Shown in pieces: positions 17,945 through 26,571 of a stretch of DNA of 64,000 nt. Made by a program: the position numbers and the translations under genes. How positions within the stretch are numbered: position 1 is the first letter of the stretch; the number at the start of each line of letters is the position of its first letter. The notes under the pieces were generated by a model. It did not search any database, was not told the origin of the DNA, and saw nothing but the letters and a program-made list of their open reading frames with translations. The DNA is taken from the NCBI RefSeq assembly GCF_006874475.1, contig NZ_VIRM01000030.1, forward strand, positions 49,028-113,027. The letters are read 5' to 3'. This stretch comes from Microbispora hainanensis. GTDB lineage: Bacteria > Actinomycetota > Actinomycetes > Streptosporangiales > Streptosporangiaceae.

Positions 17945-19051
17945 ATGCGCCACCCCACCCTGCCGATCAGCCTGCCCATCACCCTGCCGATCAGCCTGCC
18001 GATCACCCTGCCGATCAGCCTGCCGATCACCCTGCCGGTCCGGCTGCCGGTCCGACTGCCGATCGCCTCGGGTCTGGTCGGCCTCGTCCTGTCCACGCTC
18101 ACGATCTCCGCGACGGCCGCGCCCGCCACGGCCGAGACCGCGCGCCACTCGATCCGCTACGCCTCCGTGGACGCCTGCCGGGTCAAGGACGGCACCGAGG
18201 CGCCGTGCCACACCTGGCGGCTGGACCTGCTCGACGGCAGGCGGATCGCGCTCAAGGACGCCATGCTGTGGCCGATCAACGCCAAGGGCAAGGTCGACAA
18301 GAGCACCAGCGCCCCCCTCACCGTCAGCGGCGACGGCGAGTCGGTGGCCTACTTCCGCAAGTCCGATCATCGCCTGGTGGTGCGCGAGTTCCACGGCGGG
18401 GTCCTCAAGGGGGTCCGCGTGATGCCGAAGACGCCGCTACCGCGCGGCGTCGGCATGGACTCGGTCTGGCTGGACATGTCCCAGGACGGCAACCGCCTCG
18501 CCCTCGTCTACACCGACGACGACGGCGCGACGCACGGCCGCCTGTTCGACGTCGCGCGGGCGGCCGCGACCGGCACGATTCCGAAGTCGGGCGGGTTCTC
18601 CGGCTTCGGCGGGGACGGCTCGGCCGTCCTCCTGCAGCGGGACGCCGGCGCCAACACCACCGGGCTGTCCGTCCACGACCTCACGGGCGCCGAGCTGACC
18701 GGCGCGGTCCCACCCCAGATCGTGGCCAACAACGGCCCGTGGGCGCTGTCCGCCGACGGCCGCACGGTCGCCTTCGTCACCGGCAGCGGCAAGAAGGCCA
18801 CGCTGCGCTTCTACGACGTCAGGACCGACCAGACGACGGGCTCCGTGCGCGTCTCCCTGCCGGGGGACACCTCGCCCGACGCGATCGACTGGACCGGCGA
18901 GCACGAGGTGACGGTCCACATCACCGACTACCAGAGCGCCCGCGACGTGGTGACCGTCCTGACGATCGACACCCGGACGGGCACGACCCGCGTCCGCGAC
19001 CGATACAAGGTCCGGCCCGGCGTCTACACCTACCAGAGCTGCGGCGGCTGA
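17945..19051 (+). CDS. Secreted beta-propeller-like protein with repeat signal peptide
   Basis: 368 aa from the ATG at 17945 with AAGGAGAAGTC upstream. The first ~45 residues are an unusual signal sequence built from L-P-I-(S/T) and L-P-V-R repeats, followed by a normal hydrophobic core (SGLVGLVLSTLTIS) and A-T-A-E cleavage site. The mature part has a Cys pair (DACRVKD...PCHTW) and repeated S-x-D-G / L-S-A-D-G-R-T-V-A-F blocks, like WD40/TolB-type propellers. No catalytic motif seen; function unknown. Its last ~615 bp are overlapped on the other strand by the DUF998 reading frame. Confidence 0.75.
   Translation: MRHPTLPISLPITLPISLPITLPISLPITLPVRLPVRLPIASGLVGLVLSTLTISATAAPATAETARHSIRYASVDACRVKDGTEAPCHTWRLDLLDGRRIALKDAMLWPINAKGKVDKSTSAPLTVSGDGESVAYFRKSDHRLVVREFHGGVLKGVRVMPKTPLPRGVGMDSVWLDMSQDGNRLALVYTDDDGATHGRLFDVARAAATGTIPKSGGFSGFGGDGSAVLLQRDAGANTTGLSVHDLTGAELTGAVPPQIVANNGPWALSADGRTVAFVTGSGKKATLRFYDVRTDQTTGSVRVSLPGDTSPDAIDWTGEHEVTVHITDYQSARDVVTVLTIDTRTGTTRVRDRYKVRPGVYTYQSCGG
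17960..18067 (+). repeat. 12-bp minisatellite in signal-peptide region
   Basis: Nine tandem 12-bp units of the type CTGCCGATCA(G/C)C, the last three diverged to CTGCCGGTCCGG and relatives. Encodes Leu-Pro-Ile-Ser/Thr repeats. Confidence 0.95.
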
Positions 19052-19690
19052 CCTCCGCGCCGGCACGGGCGCCGACACGGGCGCCGACACGGGGGCCGGC
19101 ACGGGGGCCGACACGGGGGCCGACAGGGACGCCGACACCGACATGGCCACCAGCGCCGCCATCTCGGTGACGACGGTGAGGCGCTGGGTGAGCCCGGCCG
19201 GCACCGCACCGGGGTCGAGGCTCAGCACCCGGAACACGTACGGCACGACCACGAGGACCAGCGAGCCGAGCGCGACGGCGCACAGCACACGCACCAGACG
19301 CGATTGGGTGGCCCGGGCGACGCGCAGCCCGGCCACCGGCAGGCTGGCGAAGGCGACGAAGGCCGCATAGCGGTGGATGTTGCCGGAGAGCGACAGCGGC
19401 GCCCCCAGCGGGTCGGTCGGAAACCCGGCCACCAGCAGCAGGCAGGCGCTCCACATGCCCACCAGCAGCGCCGCGCGCCGGTCCAGGCGGCCCAGCCGGT
19501 CGAGACGTACGGCCAGCACGGCCGAGCCCACCGCGATCGACGTCAGCGAGAGGGGTAACAGCCAGCCGTCCGGCGCGTAGAAATATTGGCTGATCGTCGC
19601 CGTGAGCGGGTCGAGCCCTCCCACCAGGTGCAGCGCGAGCATCGCGGTGGCGCCGGCCGCGACCAGCGCGTATCCCAAGACCATTCCCAT
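18437..19690 (-). CDS. DUF998-family membrane protein with run-on C-terminus
   Basis: The first ~190 residues are a normal DUF998 protein: about six hydrophobic helices, the motif DPLTATISQYFYAPDGW after TM1, and FPTDPLG. A 12-bp minisatellite (S-A-P-V / P-A-P-V repeats, about 19058-19140) follows. The frame then has no stop for another ~200 codons and runs antisense through the neighbouring gene to 18437. Those last residues are Arg/Gly/Val-rich and look like antisense shadow. A +1 shift at the repeat would reach a stop within ten codons. Real C-terminus uncertain. Confidence 0.6.
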   Translation of the reverse strand: MGMVLGYALVAAGATAMLALHLVGGLDPLTATISQYFYAPDGWLLPLSLTSIAVGSAVLAVRLDRLGRLDRRAALLVGMWSACLLLVAGFPTDPLGAPLSLSGNIHRYAAFVAFASLPVAGLRVARATQSRLVRVLCAVALGSLVLVVVPYVFRVLSLDPGAVPAGLTQRLTVVTEMAALVAMSVSASLSAPVSAPVPAPVSAPVSAPVPARRSAAAALVGVDAGPDLVSVADAGRARPGVDRQDGHHVAGALVVGDVDRHLVLAGPVDRVGRGVPRQGDAHGARRLVGPDVVEAQRGLLAAAGDEGDRAAVGGQRPRAVVGHDLGWDRAGQLGAREVVDGQPGGVGAGVPLQEDGRAVPAEAGEPARLRNRAGRGRPRDVEQAAVRRAVVVGVDEGEAVAVLGHVQPDRVHADAAR

Positions 19691-19762
19691 GACTCTTCAC
19701 TGTGGCCGTGGGAAGGGCGGCGGCCCATCGGAGATCCACCCGAGCCGTCCCTGAGGGATCCC

Positions 19763-21445
19763 CTAGGAGACGTCGGCGGAATCGGCCGGGGCCGTCTCGG
19801 GGGTGGAGGCGCGGAACCAGCGGCAGCCATACCTGCCCATGGGGAAGCGGGCCCGGCCGTCTGCGGAGATCTCGACCGTGCCGTCCACGAGCAGGTCGGT
19901 CAGCACCGTGGACGAGCCCAGCCCGTCCAGGGTGATCTCCACCTCGACCTCGGTCGCGCGGAGGTTGTGCACGGCCACGACCGTCTCGCCGTCGCAGTCG
20001 GCCCGGTGGGCGAAGACGGCGTCCACGCCGGTGTCGAGCACCGTGTATTCCCCCCAGGCGAACTCCGGGCAGTCGCGGTAGTGCCGGATCAGCCGGGTGA
20101 TCCACGACAGCAGCGAGTCGGGGTCGCGCTCCTGCGCGCTGACGTTGACCTTCTCGGGGCCGTAGTCCCCGCTGGGCATGGGGATCCGCATCTTCGAGGG
20201 ATCGGCGTCGCTGAAGCCGCCGTTGCGGTGCGGGGTCCACTGCATGGGCGTGCGGACGGCCTGGCGGCCCTCCAGCTCCAGGTTCTCCCCCATGCCGATC
20301 TCCTCGCCGTAGAAGAGCACCGGGGTGCCCGGCAGCGAGAACAGCAGGCTGTAGACCATCTTGATCCGGTCGAGGTCGCCGCCCAGCATCGTCGGCAGGC
20401 GCCGGCGCAGGCCCCGGCCGAACACCTGCATGTCCTTGTCGGGGCCGAAGACCGCGAAGACCTCCTCACGCTCGGCGTCGCTCAGCTTGTCGAGCGTGAG
20501 CTCGTCGTGGTTGCGGACGAACGTCGCCCACTGGGAGTCCTTGGGCGCCTTGGGCCGCTCGCGCAGGGCGGCGGCCAGCGGACCGGCGTCCTGACGGGCC
20601 AGCGACAGGTAGGTCCGCTGCATGGTGATGAAGTCGAAGCACATGGTGATCTCGTCACCGAGATCGTTGCCGAAATACCGCACCAGGTCGTCGTACGGCA
20701 GGTTCACCTCGCCGAGGAGGATGGCGCCGCCGTCGCGGCGGCTGAGGAAGGCCCGCAGGCAGGCGAAGAACTCGTGCGGATCGGGCAGGTCGTCGCTGTC
20801 GCTCACCTGCTCGACGAGGAACGGCACGGCGTCCACCCGGAAGCCCGACAGGCCCAGCTCCATCCAGAAGCCGAGGATCCGGGCGATCTCGTCCCGCACC
20901 TCGGGGTTGGCGGTGTTCAGGTCGGGCTGGAACCGATAGAAACGGTGGAAGTAGTACTGCTCGGTCTTCTCGTCGTACTCCCAGAGGCTGTCCTCCTTGT
21001 CCGGGAACACGATGCCCTTGGGATCGTCGGGCTCCGGAGTGTCGGACCAGATGTACCAGTCCCGATAGCGGGAGTCCCGGCTGGAGCGCGCCTCCTTGAA
21101 CCAGGGATGCTGGTCGGAGGTGTGGTTGACCACGAGATCGGCGATGACCCGCATGCCGCGGTCCCTGGCCACCCGCATGAACTCGACGAAGTCGCCGAGC
21201 GTGCCGAGGCGCGGATCGACCTGGTAGAAGTCGGTGATGTCGTAGCCGTCGTCCCTGTCGGGCGTCGGGAAGAACGGCATGAGCCAGATGCACGTCACGC
21301 CCATCCGGTCCAGATGGTCGATGCGCTGGATCGCCCCCCTGAAGTCACCGACCCCGTCGCCGTCGCCGTCGGCGAAGGTCTCGATGTCGAGGCAGTACAC
21401 GACCGCGTTCTTCCACCACAGATCGGAGGTCATGCTCAATCTCAT
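19763..21445 (-). CDS. GH13 alpha-glucan hydrolase/transferase (trehalose-synthase-like)
   Basis: About 560 aa. A complete GH13 barrel: region I DLVVNHTSDQHPWF, region II GFRVDAVPFL (Asp nucleophile), region III LLGEVNLP (acid/base Glu), region IV VRNHDEL, plus the trehalose-synthase-like end of the barrel GTPVLFYGEEIGMGENL and MQWTPHRNGGFS. No signal peptide, so cytoplasmic, acting on trehalose, maltose or glycogen-derived glucans. The exact specificity is not fixed by motifs. Start at the ATG 21445 (GGGA upstream) or 12 nt later. No treZ/glg genes adjoin. Confidence 0.88.
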   Translation of the reverse strand: MRLSMTSDLWWKNAVVYCLDIETFADGDGDGVGDFRGAIQRIDHLDRMGVTCIWLMPFFPTPDRDDGYDITDFYQVDPRLGTLGDFVEFMRVARDRGMRVIADLVVNHTSDQHPWFKEARSSRDSRYRDWYIWSDTPEPDDPKGIVFPDKEDSLWEYDEKTEQYYFHRFYRFQPDLNTANPEVRDEIARILGFWMELGLSGFRVDAVPFLVEQVSDSDDLPDPHEFFACLRAFLSRRDGGAILLGEVNLPYDDLVRYFGNDLGDEITMCFDFITMQRTYLSLARQDAGPLAAALRERPKAPKDSQWATFVRNHDELTLDKLSDAEREEVFAVFGPDKDMQVFGRGLRRRLPTMLGGDLDRIKMVYSLLFSLPGTPVLFYGEEIGMGENLELEGRQAVRTPMQWTPHRNGGFSDADPSKMRIPMPSGDYGPEKVNVSAQERDPDSLLSWITRLIRHYRDCPEFAWGEYTVLDTGVDAVFAHRADCDGETVVAVHNLRATEVEVEITLDGLGSSTVLTDLLVDGTVEISADGRARFPMGRYGCRWFRASTPETAPADSADVS

Positions 21446-21485
21446 GACCGTTCCCGCTGCCCGGCAAAGGAACGGCAAAACATCG

Positions 21486-21513
21486 GGCCCGCGCCGCCGC
21501 AGCGGCGCGGGCC
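21486..21513 (-). terminator. Hairpin terminator after the cold-shock gene
   Basis: Stem GGCCCGCGCCGC / GCGGCGCGGGCC with a 4-nt loop between the csp stop and the GH13 start. Confidence 0.75.
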
Positions 21514-21570
21514 GACGTGGTATCGCAGGCGCGGCCGGTCACGACCGCGATGTCACCGTGAGTCACGTCT

Positions 21571-21774
21571 TCAGAGCGGCGTGACCTGTTCGGCCTGCGG
21601 TCCCTTGTTTCCCTGAACGGTCACGTAGCTGACTCTCTGGTTCTGATCCAGCGTCCGATAACCGTTCGAATTGATCGCCGAATAATGAACGAACACGTCA
21701 GCGGTGCCGTCGTCCGGAGCGATGAACCCGAAGCCCTTTTCGGCGTTGAACCACTTGACAGTGCCTTCAGACAA
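21571..21774 (-). CDS. Cold-shock protein (CspA family)
   Basis: 67 aa from a TTG at 21774, preceded at 6 nt by AAGGAG. The product has the exact family length and both RNA-binding motifs, KGFGFI and VFVHY, and ends in [10 protein letters not shown]. It is a single OB-fold RNA chaperone. A GTG at 21798 would add 8 residues (A-S-K-K-E-K-Q-L) and lacks a good ribosome site, so the rare TTG start is preferred. The A/T-rich leader upstream fits the long 5' UTRs of csp genes. Confidence 0.93.
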   Translation of the reverse strand: MSEGTVKWFNAEKGFGFIAPDDGTADVFVHYSAINSNGYRTLDQNQRVSYVTVQGNKGPQAEQVTPL

Positions 21775-21986
21775 CTGCTTCTCCTTCTTGGAAGCCACAC
21801 CATGTTCCCAGGTCAGGAACACGAGGCTGCACAGCGGATTCGTCGCGCGACCGCGTGAGACGCTGGAAGTGCGCGCATATCCGCCGCCGGGTGTAACCCG
21901 GGTGCGCTTTTTACAAACCATGTTTTCAGGAATTGTCCACTGCGACACTCGCAGCCTGTACGGAGAGTACCCGCGATTACCCGAGG

Positions 21987-22925
21987 CTATGCCGGTGCCG
22001 CCATGTACCAGCGCGCGTGCCCGTCACCGCGTGTGAGCGAGTCGAGCCGCCGGGGCAGCTCCTGCCGGGAGAACGGGTCGCCGGAGGCGTTCCGGATATG
22101 GATGCCCACGGCGTACATGTCCCGCACCTCCATCAGCGTGCTGTAGCCGGCCCACAGCCGCAGGTCCGAGCCGTACGCGCGGGCGAACTCGTCCACGTCG
22201 GCCGCCGACAGGCCGAAGCGGCGCTGCCCGTGATAGGTGTGCACCAGGTCCCACTGGCGCGGGCCGACGGCCACGCCGTCCCAGTCGCACAGCACCACGT
22301 GCCCGTCCTGGCAGCGCAGCAGGTTGTCGATCCAGGCGTCGCCGTGCAGCAGCACCGGCGAGCCGGTGTCGAGGTCGTGCCAGCGCCCGGTGAGCTCCTC
22401 GATGCGGTCGCTCAGCCAGGACCGCTGGGTGGCGGTGAGCACCTCGGCCCGGTGCTCCACCGCGTGCCGCACCTCGGCGAGCGGGTCGGTGAGCGTCCGC
22501 AGCCCCACCGGCGGCACCGGCTCGCGGTGCAGGCTGCGCAGCACCCGGCCGAGCTGCCGGGTCGTCGGGCGGCCGCGGGAGGGGACGTAGCGCCAGAAGG
22601 TGACCACCCGGCCGTCGTGCACGATCGGCTGGTCGGCGACCTCGTCGGCGGGCCGCACGGTCGGGAAGCCCCGGTCGGCGAGCCAGCGGGCGACCGCCAC
22701 GACCACCGGCAACCGGGTCAGCGCGTCCGGCGCGGTCGCGATCCGCACCACCAGCTCCCCGCCCGCCACGTCGCCCTGCAGTTTGAAGACCGCGTTGCTG
22801 CGCAGCCGCAGGAGCCGCGCGCCGCGCGCGTCGACCCCGATGCTCGCGCAGACCTCGCGCAGGACCCCGAACGCCTCCTCGGCCAGCGGTGCCGGCTCCA
22901 TCGTCCTCATCGCGGTTTCAGGCAC
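21987..22925 (-). CDS. APH-family phosphotransferase
   Basis: 312 aa (GTG at 22925; ATG at 22910 also possible). Aminoglycoside-phosphotransferase/choline-kinase fold: ATP-binding N-lobe with [12 protein letters not shown] and VVRIAT, the Brenner-type catalytic loop [12 protein letters not shown] and the metal-binding [15 protein letters not shown]. Substrate cannot be told; such actinomycete proteins are often annotated as antibiotic kinases without proof. It overlaps the end of the XRE/TPR regulator gene by 8 nt, so the two are co-expressed. Confidence 0.88.
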   Translation of the reverse strand: MPETAMRTMEPAPLAEEAFGVLREVCASIGVDARGARLLRLRSNAVFKLQGDVAGGELVVRIATAPDALTRLPVVVAVARWLADRGFPTVRPADEVADQPIVHDGRVVTFWRYVPSRGRPTTRQLGRVLRSLHREPVPPVGLRTLTDPLAEVRHAVEHRAEVLTATQRSWLSDRIEELTGRWHDLDTGSPVLLHGDAWIDNLLRCQDGHVVLCDWDGVAVGPRQWDLVHTYHGQRRFGLSAADVDEFARAYGSDLRLWAGYSTLMEVRDMYAVGIHIRNASGDPFSRQELPRRLDSLTRGDGHARWYMAAPA

Positions 22926-24381
22926 CCTCGGCCGCCGGGTACAGCCCGCTCATGGCGAGTGTGGGCGTCGACTCCGCCAGCACCCGTCGCAGGCGCCGTA
23001 CGGCGGGCAGCGCGGGGTCGGCGTCCGCCAGCAGGGCCCGGGCCCGGGTGACGACGATCGAGGTGCGGTGCTCGGCGGGCACCTGGCGCAGCGCGTCCGC
23101 GGCGATCCGGCACGCCTCCTCGTGGTCGCCGTTCCTGGCCAGGTGGCTCGCCTGGTCGAGCAGGATCAGCGCCGGGTCGATGGTCTGGAAACCCGGGGGG
23201 AACCCGTCGATGCCCTGCACCTGCTGGGCGTCCCCCAGCTCGATCAGGGTGCCGGTGCGGTAGAACTTCATCCGCTTTTCCGTGAAGACGAAGGCCAGGT
23301 CGTCCTGGCTGATGCCGCGCATGCGGGCGAAGATCTGCTCCGCCTCGGCGAGCGCGGTCCTGGCGGCCTTGCCGTCCCCCATCCTGGCCAGCGCGCGGGC
23401 CTCGGCCGCCGCCGCCAGCGCCGCGGGCGAGCTGGGGGCCGAGCCGGCCAGCGTCCGCGCCTCGCGGGCCAGCCGCACGGTCTCGTTCAGGTCGCCGTAG
23501 TAGTAGAGGAGCATGGTCTGCTGGGCCCGCACGAGCGCCCGCAGCCGCAGGTCGCCCACGTCGTCCGAGGCGGCGCGGGCGGTGCCGTACCAGGCGTGCG
23601 CCTGGCGGGTGTCGCCCAGCTTCATCAGCGCGTCGGCGGCGAGCAGGGTGAGCATCGTGGTCGCGGTGAGCAGGCGGCGCTGCACCGACGACGGCTGGCG
23701 CACCGCGCTCAGCCGGCGCACGTCGGAGATCTCCAGCATGACCCGGCAGAGCATCGGCGTCGGCGGGGTCGTCATGTACTCCCTGCGGTAGCGCAGCACC
23801 TGCTCGTCGAGCCGGTCGAGCTGGTCCTCGCTCACCGAGCCCGCGGCCAGCGTGCGGTCGAGGTCGTGGCGCAGGCCCTCGATCTCCGCGAAGAACCGCC
23901 CGCTCGGCGTGCCCATGAGCATCGCCTGGTGGAACAGCGCCCGGCGCTCCGCGTCGTCGGCGGCCGGGTCCTCGGCGCGGGCCTGCTCACCGGTCTGGCC
24001 CGGACCCACCACGACGATCTTCTGCCCGCCCGTGTCCTCGCAGTAGTCGGCGGCCAGGCCGAGCCGTACGGCGTTGGCCCGGTAGAGCCGGGCCAGCAGG
24101 TCGATGGTCTGGGGGCGCGGGCGGGCCCGGTTGTTCTCCCAGGCGTTCAGCAGGTCGATGCTCGCCCGCGGGTGGCCGAGGTTCTGCTGCTCGCAGAGCT
24201 GCTCCAGCTCCTCGATCGCCTGCCGGGCCGACCATCCGCGGCCGAGCCTGTGCGCCTTCAGCAGGCTGACGCCGCAGCATCCGTGGATCGCCTGGACGGT
24301 CTGCCAGAGCGTCCACTGCCGTGCCTGCGCCTGTTCGCGCCAGCGACGCGCGCAAGCGGGTGAGTGCTCTCCGCGGGCCAT
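22918..24381 (-). CDS. XRE-type regulator with TPR-like C-terminal domain
   Basis: 487 aa from the ATG at 24381 with GGAGGG upstream. The N-terminus contains a helix-turn-helix-like segment (SLLKAHRLGRGWS and LLNAWENNRARP, typical of the large actinomycete XRE/TPR regulators), followed by ~350 residues of Ala/Leu-rich helical repeats. This family senses peptides or signals through its TPR part. Translationally coupled to the phosphotransferase gene; divergent from the 95-aa gene. Confidence 0.82.
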   Translation of the reverse strand: MARGEHSPACARRWREQAQARQWTLWQTVQAIHGCCGVSLLKAHRLGRGWSARQAIEELEQLCEQQNLGHPRASIDLLNAWENNRARPRPQTIDLLARLYRANAVRLGLAADYCEDTGGQKIVVVGPGQTGEQARAEDPAADDAERRALFHQAMLMGTPSGRFFAEIEGLRHDLDRTLAAGSVSEDQLDRLDEQVLRYRREYMTTPPTPMLCRVMLEISDVRRLSAVRQPSSVQRRLLTATTMLTLLAADALMKLGDTRQAHAWYGTARAASDDVGDLRLRALVRAQQTMLLYYYGDLNETVRLAREARTLAGSAPSSPAALAAAAEARALARMGDGKAARTALAEAEQIFARMRGISQDDLAFVFTEKRMKFYRTGTLIELGDAQQVQGIDGFPPGFQTIDPALILLDQASHLARNGDHEEACRIAADALRQVPAEHRTSIVVTRARALLADADPALPAVRRLRRVLAESTPTLAMSGLYPAAEGA

Positions 24382-24412
24382 GTGCACGCCCTCCACTGGT
24401 GAAGCGGTCCCC

Positions 24413-24439
24413 GTTTACGGTTGTTTCCCCAAGGTAAAC
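24413..24439. promoter_or_regulatory. GTTTAC...GTAAAC inverted repeat
   Basis: 6-bp perfect arms 15 nt apart, 31 nt upstream of the XRE/TPR regulator gene. Placement suits an autoregulatory operator or divergent promoter site. Confidence 0.4.
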
Positions 24440-24620
24440 ACGCAGGCACCCAACCCCCCGGGACTGTTATCCCTTCGTGTTCCCGAACCCGTGGGTGTTC
24501 CACGGAAACCGGGCGAATTCCCTGGTTGTTGCACGCTTTCGGCGAATCGGCGCGATTGCCGGTGGGTCGTTGCGGGTTCACCCTTTCCGGTGATAGGTCC
24601 TGACGTTCCCGGAGGCGACC

Positions 24621-24908
24621 ATGACGACGGTAGACCGCAGCGAGGCGATGGACCACCTGGAGCGGCTCGCCGCTCAGCTCGAGGCCCACTCGTTCCAGGT
24701 GCGCCTGACGGCGCCGGCCGGTCTCTATCCACGTCTGCGCGTCATCAACCCCATGGAGCCCACGATGGCCGAGGACGTGCTCGCGTCCAACGCCAGCGAC
24801 GGCGAGTGGTGGTACTGGCTGTCGTGGGCCGGCCGGATCGGGCACGCCTCCGACGTGGTCACCGCCGCCGAACGCATCGCCAGCGTCCTCCACGTCATCC
24901 GCCGCTGA
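24621..24908 (+). CDS. 95-aa conserved small protein
   Basis: Starts ATG with GGAGGCGACC upstream. Acidic/amphipathic: MTTVDRSEAMDHLERLAAQL, a LRVINP segment and a Trp-rich core GEWWYWLSWAGRIG, ending in a helix. Small proteins with this WWYWLSWA core are common in actinomycetes next to XRE/TPR regulators; their function is unknown. Followed by a direct repeat of GTTATTCGGGG. Confidence 0.75.
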   Translation: MTTVDRSEAMDHLERLAAQLEAHSFQVRLTAPAGLYPRLRVINPMEPTMAEDVLASNASDGEWWYWLSWAGRIGHASDVVTAAERIASVLHVIRR

Positions 24909-24969
24909 GTTATTCGGGGTTATTCGGGGCACAGCACCGGATCGCCCGCACCGCCGCCTGCCGGCCGCC

Positions 24970-25007
24970 TATAGTTCTATCTGGACAGACTAGACAGGCT
25001 CGACAGG
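24970..25007 (+). promoter_or_regulatory. Promoter and repeat operator of the toxin-antitoxin pair
   Basis: A TATAGT -10 box (24970-24975) is followed by GACAG repeated three times at exact 9-bp spacing (24984, 24993, 25002); the first overlaps a TCTGGACAGA hyphenated palindrome. Lying between -10 and Shine-Dalgarno, the repeats are the natural site for autoregulation by the PHD-type antitoxin. Confidence 0.6.
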
Positions 25008-25016
25008 AGCGCCGCT

Positions 25017-25268
25017 ATGACCGCCTGGCAGGTGCAGGAGGCGAAACAACGATTCAGCGAGGTCGTGCGCCGCGCACTCGACGAAGGCCCCCAGGTCGTC
25101 ACACGGCATGGTGAAGAGGTCGCGGTGGTCATCGACATCGCCGAATACCGCCGCCTCAGGGGAGACGCTCCCGACTTCGTCCGTTTCCTCCTCGCGGACC
25201 CCGACTGGGACGACGACGTCGAGTTCCCACGGAACAAGGACCTCCCGCGAGAGGTGGACTTCGGCTGA
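25017..25268 (+). CDS. PHD/YefM-type antitoxin
   Basis: 83 aa. N-terminal MTAWQVQEAKQRFSEVVRRAL and VVTRHGEEVAVVIDIAEYRRLR are the DNA-binding PHD fold; the acidic, Phe/Trp-containing C-terminal tail (DPDWDDDVEFPRNKD) is what binds the toxin. Overlaps the toxin gene as TGATG, the standard coupling of type II modules. AGGAG 7 nt before the ATG. Confidence 0.92.
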   Translation: MTAWQVQEAKQRFSEVVRRALDEGPQVVTRHGEEVAVVIDIAEYRRLRGDAPDFVRFLLADPDWDDDVEFPRNKDLPREVDFG

Positions 25269-25690
25269 TGACCGTCGGCTATCTGCTCGACACGAACGTG
25301 GTGTCGGAGGTGCGCAAGCGGAACGGGAGCGTCTCGGTCAAGGACTGGATCGACGCGGCTCACGGACCCACGCTCTACATGAGCAGCCTCACCGTCGGTG
25401 AGATCCGTTGCGGAGTCGAGCTCCGCAGGCGCAGTGACCCCGCGCAGGCGGCGGTGCTGGAGCGCTGGCTGCACGCTTTGCAGCGGCAGTTCGGGGACCG
25501 CATCGTCCCCGTCACTCCCGCGGTCTCTGAGGAGTGGGGCCGGCTGAACGCCGTACGAACCCTGCCGACGACGGACGGCCTGATCGCCGCGACGGCCAGG
25601 GTGCACGGATGGACCCTGGTCAGCCGGAACGTCAAGGACTTCGAGGGCACCGGTGTCTCTGTGCTGAACCCGTTCGACCTTCACGGCTGA
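25268..25690 (+). CDS. VapC/FitB-type PIN-domain toxin
   Basis: 140 aa PIN ribonuclease: first acidic residue in LLDTNVVSEV, Glu in SLTVGEIRCGVE, and TTDGLIAATA with the third acidic residue, ending in VSRNVKDFEGTGV, the FitB-like C-terminal motif. Cleaves RNA (targets of related toxins are initiator tRNA or rRNA loops; here unknown). Same operon as the antitoxin; all acidic residues look intact, so the toxin is probably active. Confidence 0.92.
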   Translation: MTVGYLLDTNVVSEVRKRNGSVSVKDWIDAAHGPTLYMSSLTVGEIRCGVELRRRSDPAQAAVLERWLHALQRQFGDRIVPVTPAVSEEWGRLNAVRTLPTTDGLIAATARVHGWTLVSRNVKDFEGTGVSVLNPFDLHG

Positions 25691-25701
25691 TCGGGGCGGG
25701 G

Positions 25702-26445
25702 TCAGGCGAACTTCGACTTCGGGCGGTCCTGGAGGACGCCGTCGACGTACACGTCCACCTTCTCGTCGTAGAAGGCGACCAGCCCGGCGATCTTCTGCGA
25801 CTCCGGCAGCGGCGTGGGGTAGGACCAGACGAGGTCCCTGCCGGACTCGTCCTCGCCGACCGACCAGTACACCGCGCGGCCCTTGTACGGGCAGTGCGTC
25901 ACCGTCTCGGACGGGCGCAGCAGGTCCAGCCGCACATCGGTCTTCGGCAGGTAGTAACGCGGCGGCAGGCCGGTCTCGAACAGGATGCGCGGGTTGCGCG
26001 AGTCGGCCACGGTCACACCGCCCACCTCCACCCGGACGTGGCGCGAGCTGGACAGGATGTCCACCCGCGTGTACGGGTCGCGGGCGTGGACGAAGACCTC
26101 CTCGTCCTCCTCGAACCAGTTGTCCATCGCGTCCCAGTCGAAGCGGACGTGGCCCCGGATCTGCTCGAGCGGCGCGTCGTCCCCGTACACGAGGGCGGCG
26201 CCCGCCCGGCCGGCCACGTCGTGGACCGCCGCGTCGCCCCTGCTCGGCGAGTGCCGCGTCTCCCCGGTGGCCTTCAGCTCCTCCACCCGGACGTCGTCCG
26301 CCGGGAAGTAGTACGTCGGGTAGTAGGGGGCCTCCCAGACCAGCAGAGCCCGGGTGGTGTCGGCCACCGCCCGGCCCTCGACGTAGACGCGCACGCGCTT
26401 GGCCGTCGTCTCCACCCGGACACGGCCCCGTTTCGTCGGCTCCAT
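25702..26445 (-). CDS. Double DUF427 protein
   Basis: 247 aa with two copies of the DUF427 fold: repeat 1 (about 15-100) and repeat 2 (about 130-215), each with the V-x-V-x-G-x-x-V-A-D-(S/T) strand, a W/F-E-x-x-x-P-x-Y-Y-(F/L)-P motif and an end near S-P-x-x-G or CPYKGRAVYWSV. DUF427 proteins are small cytoplasmic beta-proteins of unknown role. Convergent with the toxin gene, 11 bp apart. Confidence 0.88.
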   Translation of the reverse strand: MEPTKRGRVRVETTAKRVRVYVEGRAVADTTRALLVWEAPYYPTYYFPADDVRVEELKATGETRHSPSRGDAAVHDVAGRAGAALVYGDDAPLEQIRGHVRFDWDAMDNWFEEDEEVFVHARDPYTRVDILSSSRHVRVEVGGVTVADSRNPRILFETGLPPRYYLPKTDVRLDLLRPSETVTHCPYKGRAVYWSVGEDESGRDLVWSYPTPLPESQKIAGLVAFYDEKVDVYVDGVLQDRPKSKFA

Positions 26446-26558
26446 GCCCGCAGCAACCAGCGGGCGGATCGTCCTTATTCCCCGGCCTCACAATCGCCAT
26501 TTCCCGGTGTGCGGCGCGGGGTCGGGCCGCGCTATCGACAGCGAGCGGATAAGTCGCT

Positions 26559-26564
26559 TACCCT
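26559..26564 (+). promoter_or_regulatory. -10 hexamer (TACCCT) of the CysRS-like gene
   Basis: TACCCT ends 7 nt before the GTG start, with no Shine-Dalgarno: leaderless layout. Confidence 0.5.
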
Positions 26565-26571
26565 CGGCTAG

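Noticed and set aside
17960..18067. CRISPR-like array
   Set aside because: Units are contiguous 12-mers without spacers and in frame with a gene; no cas genes anywhere in the window.
16495..19170. 891-codon plus-strand frame
   Set aside because: Off-frame shadow of the flavoprotein and the 17945 gene, both supported by motifs.
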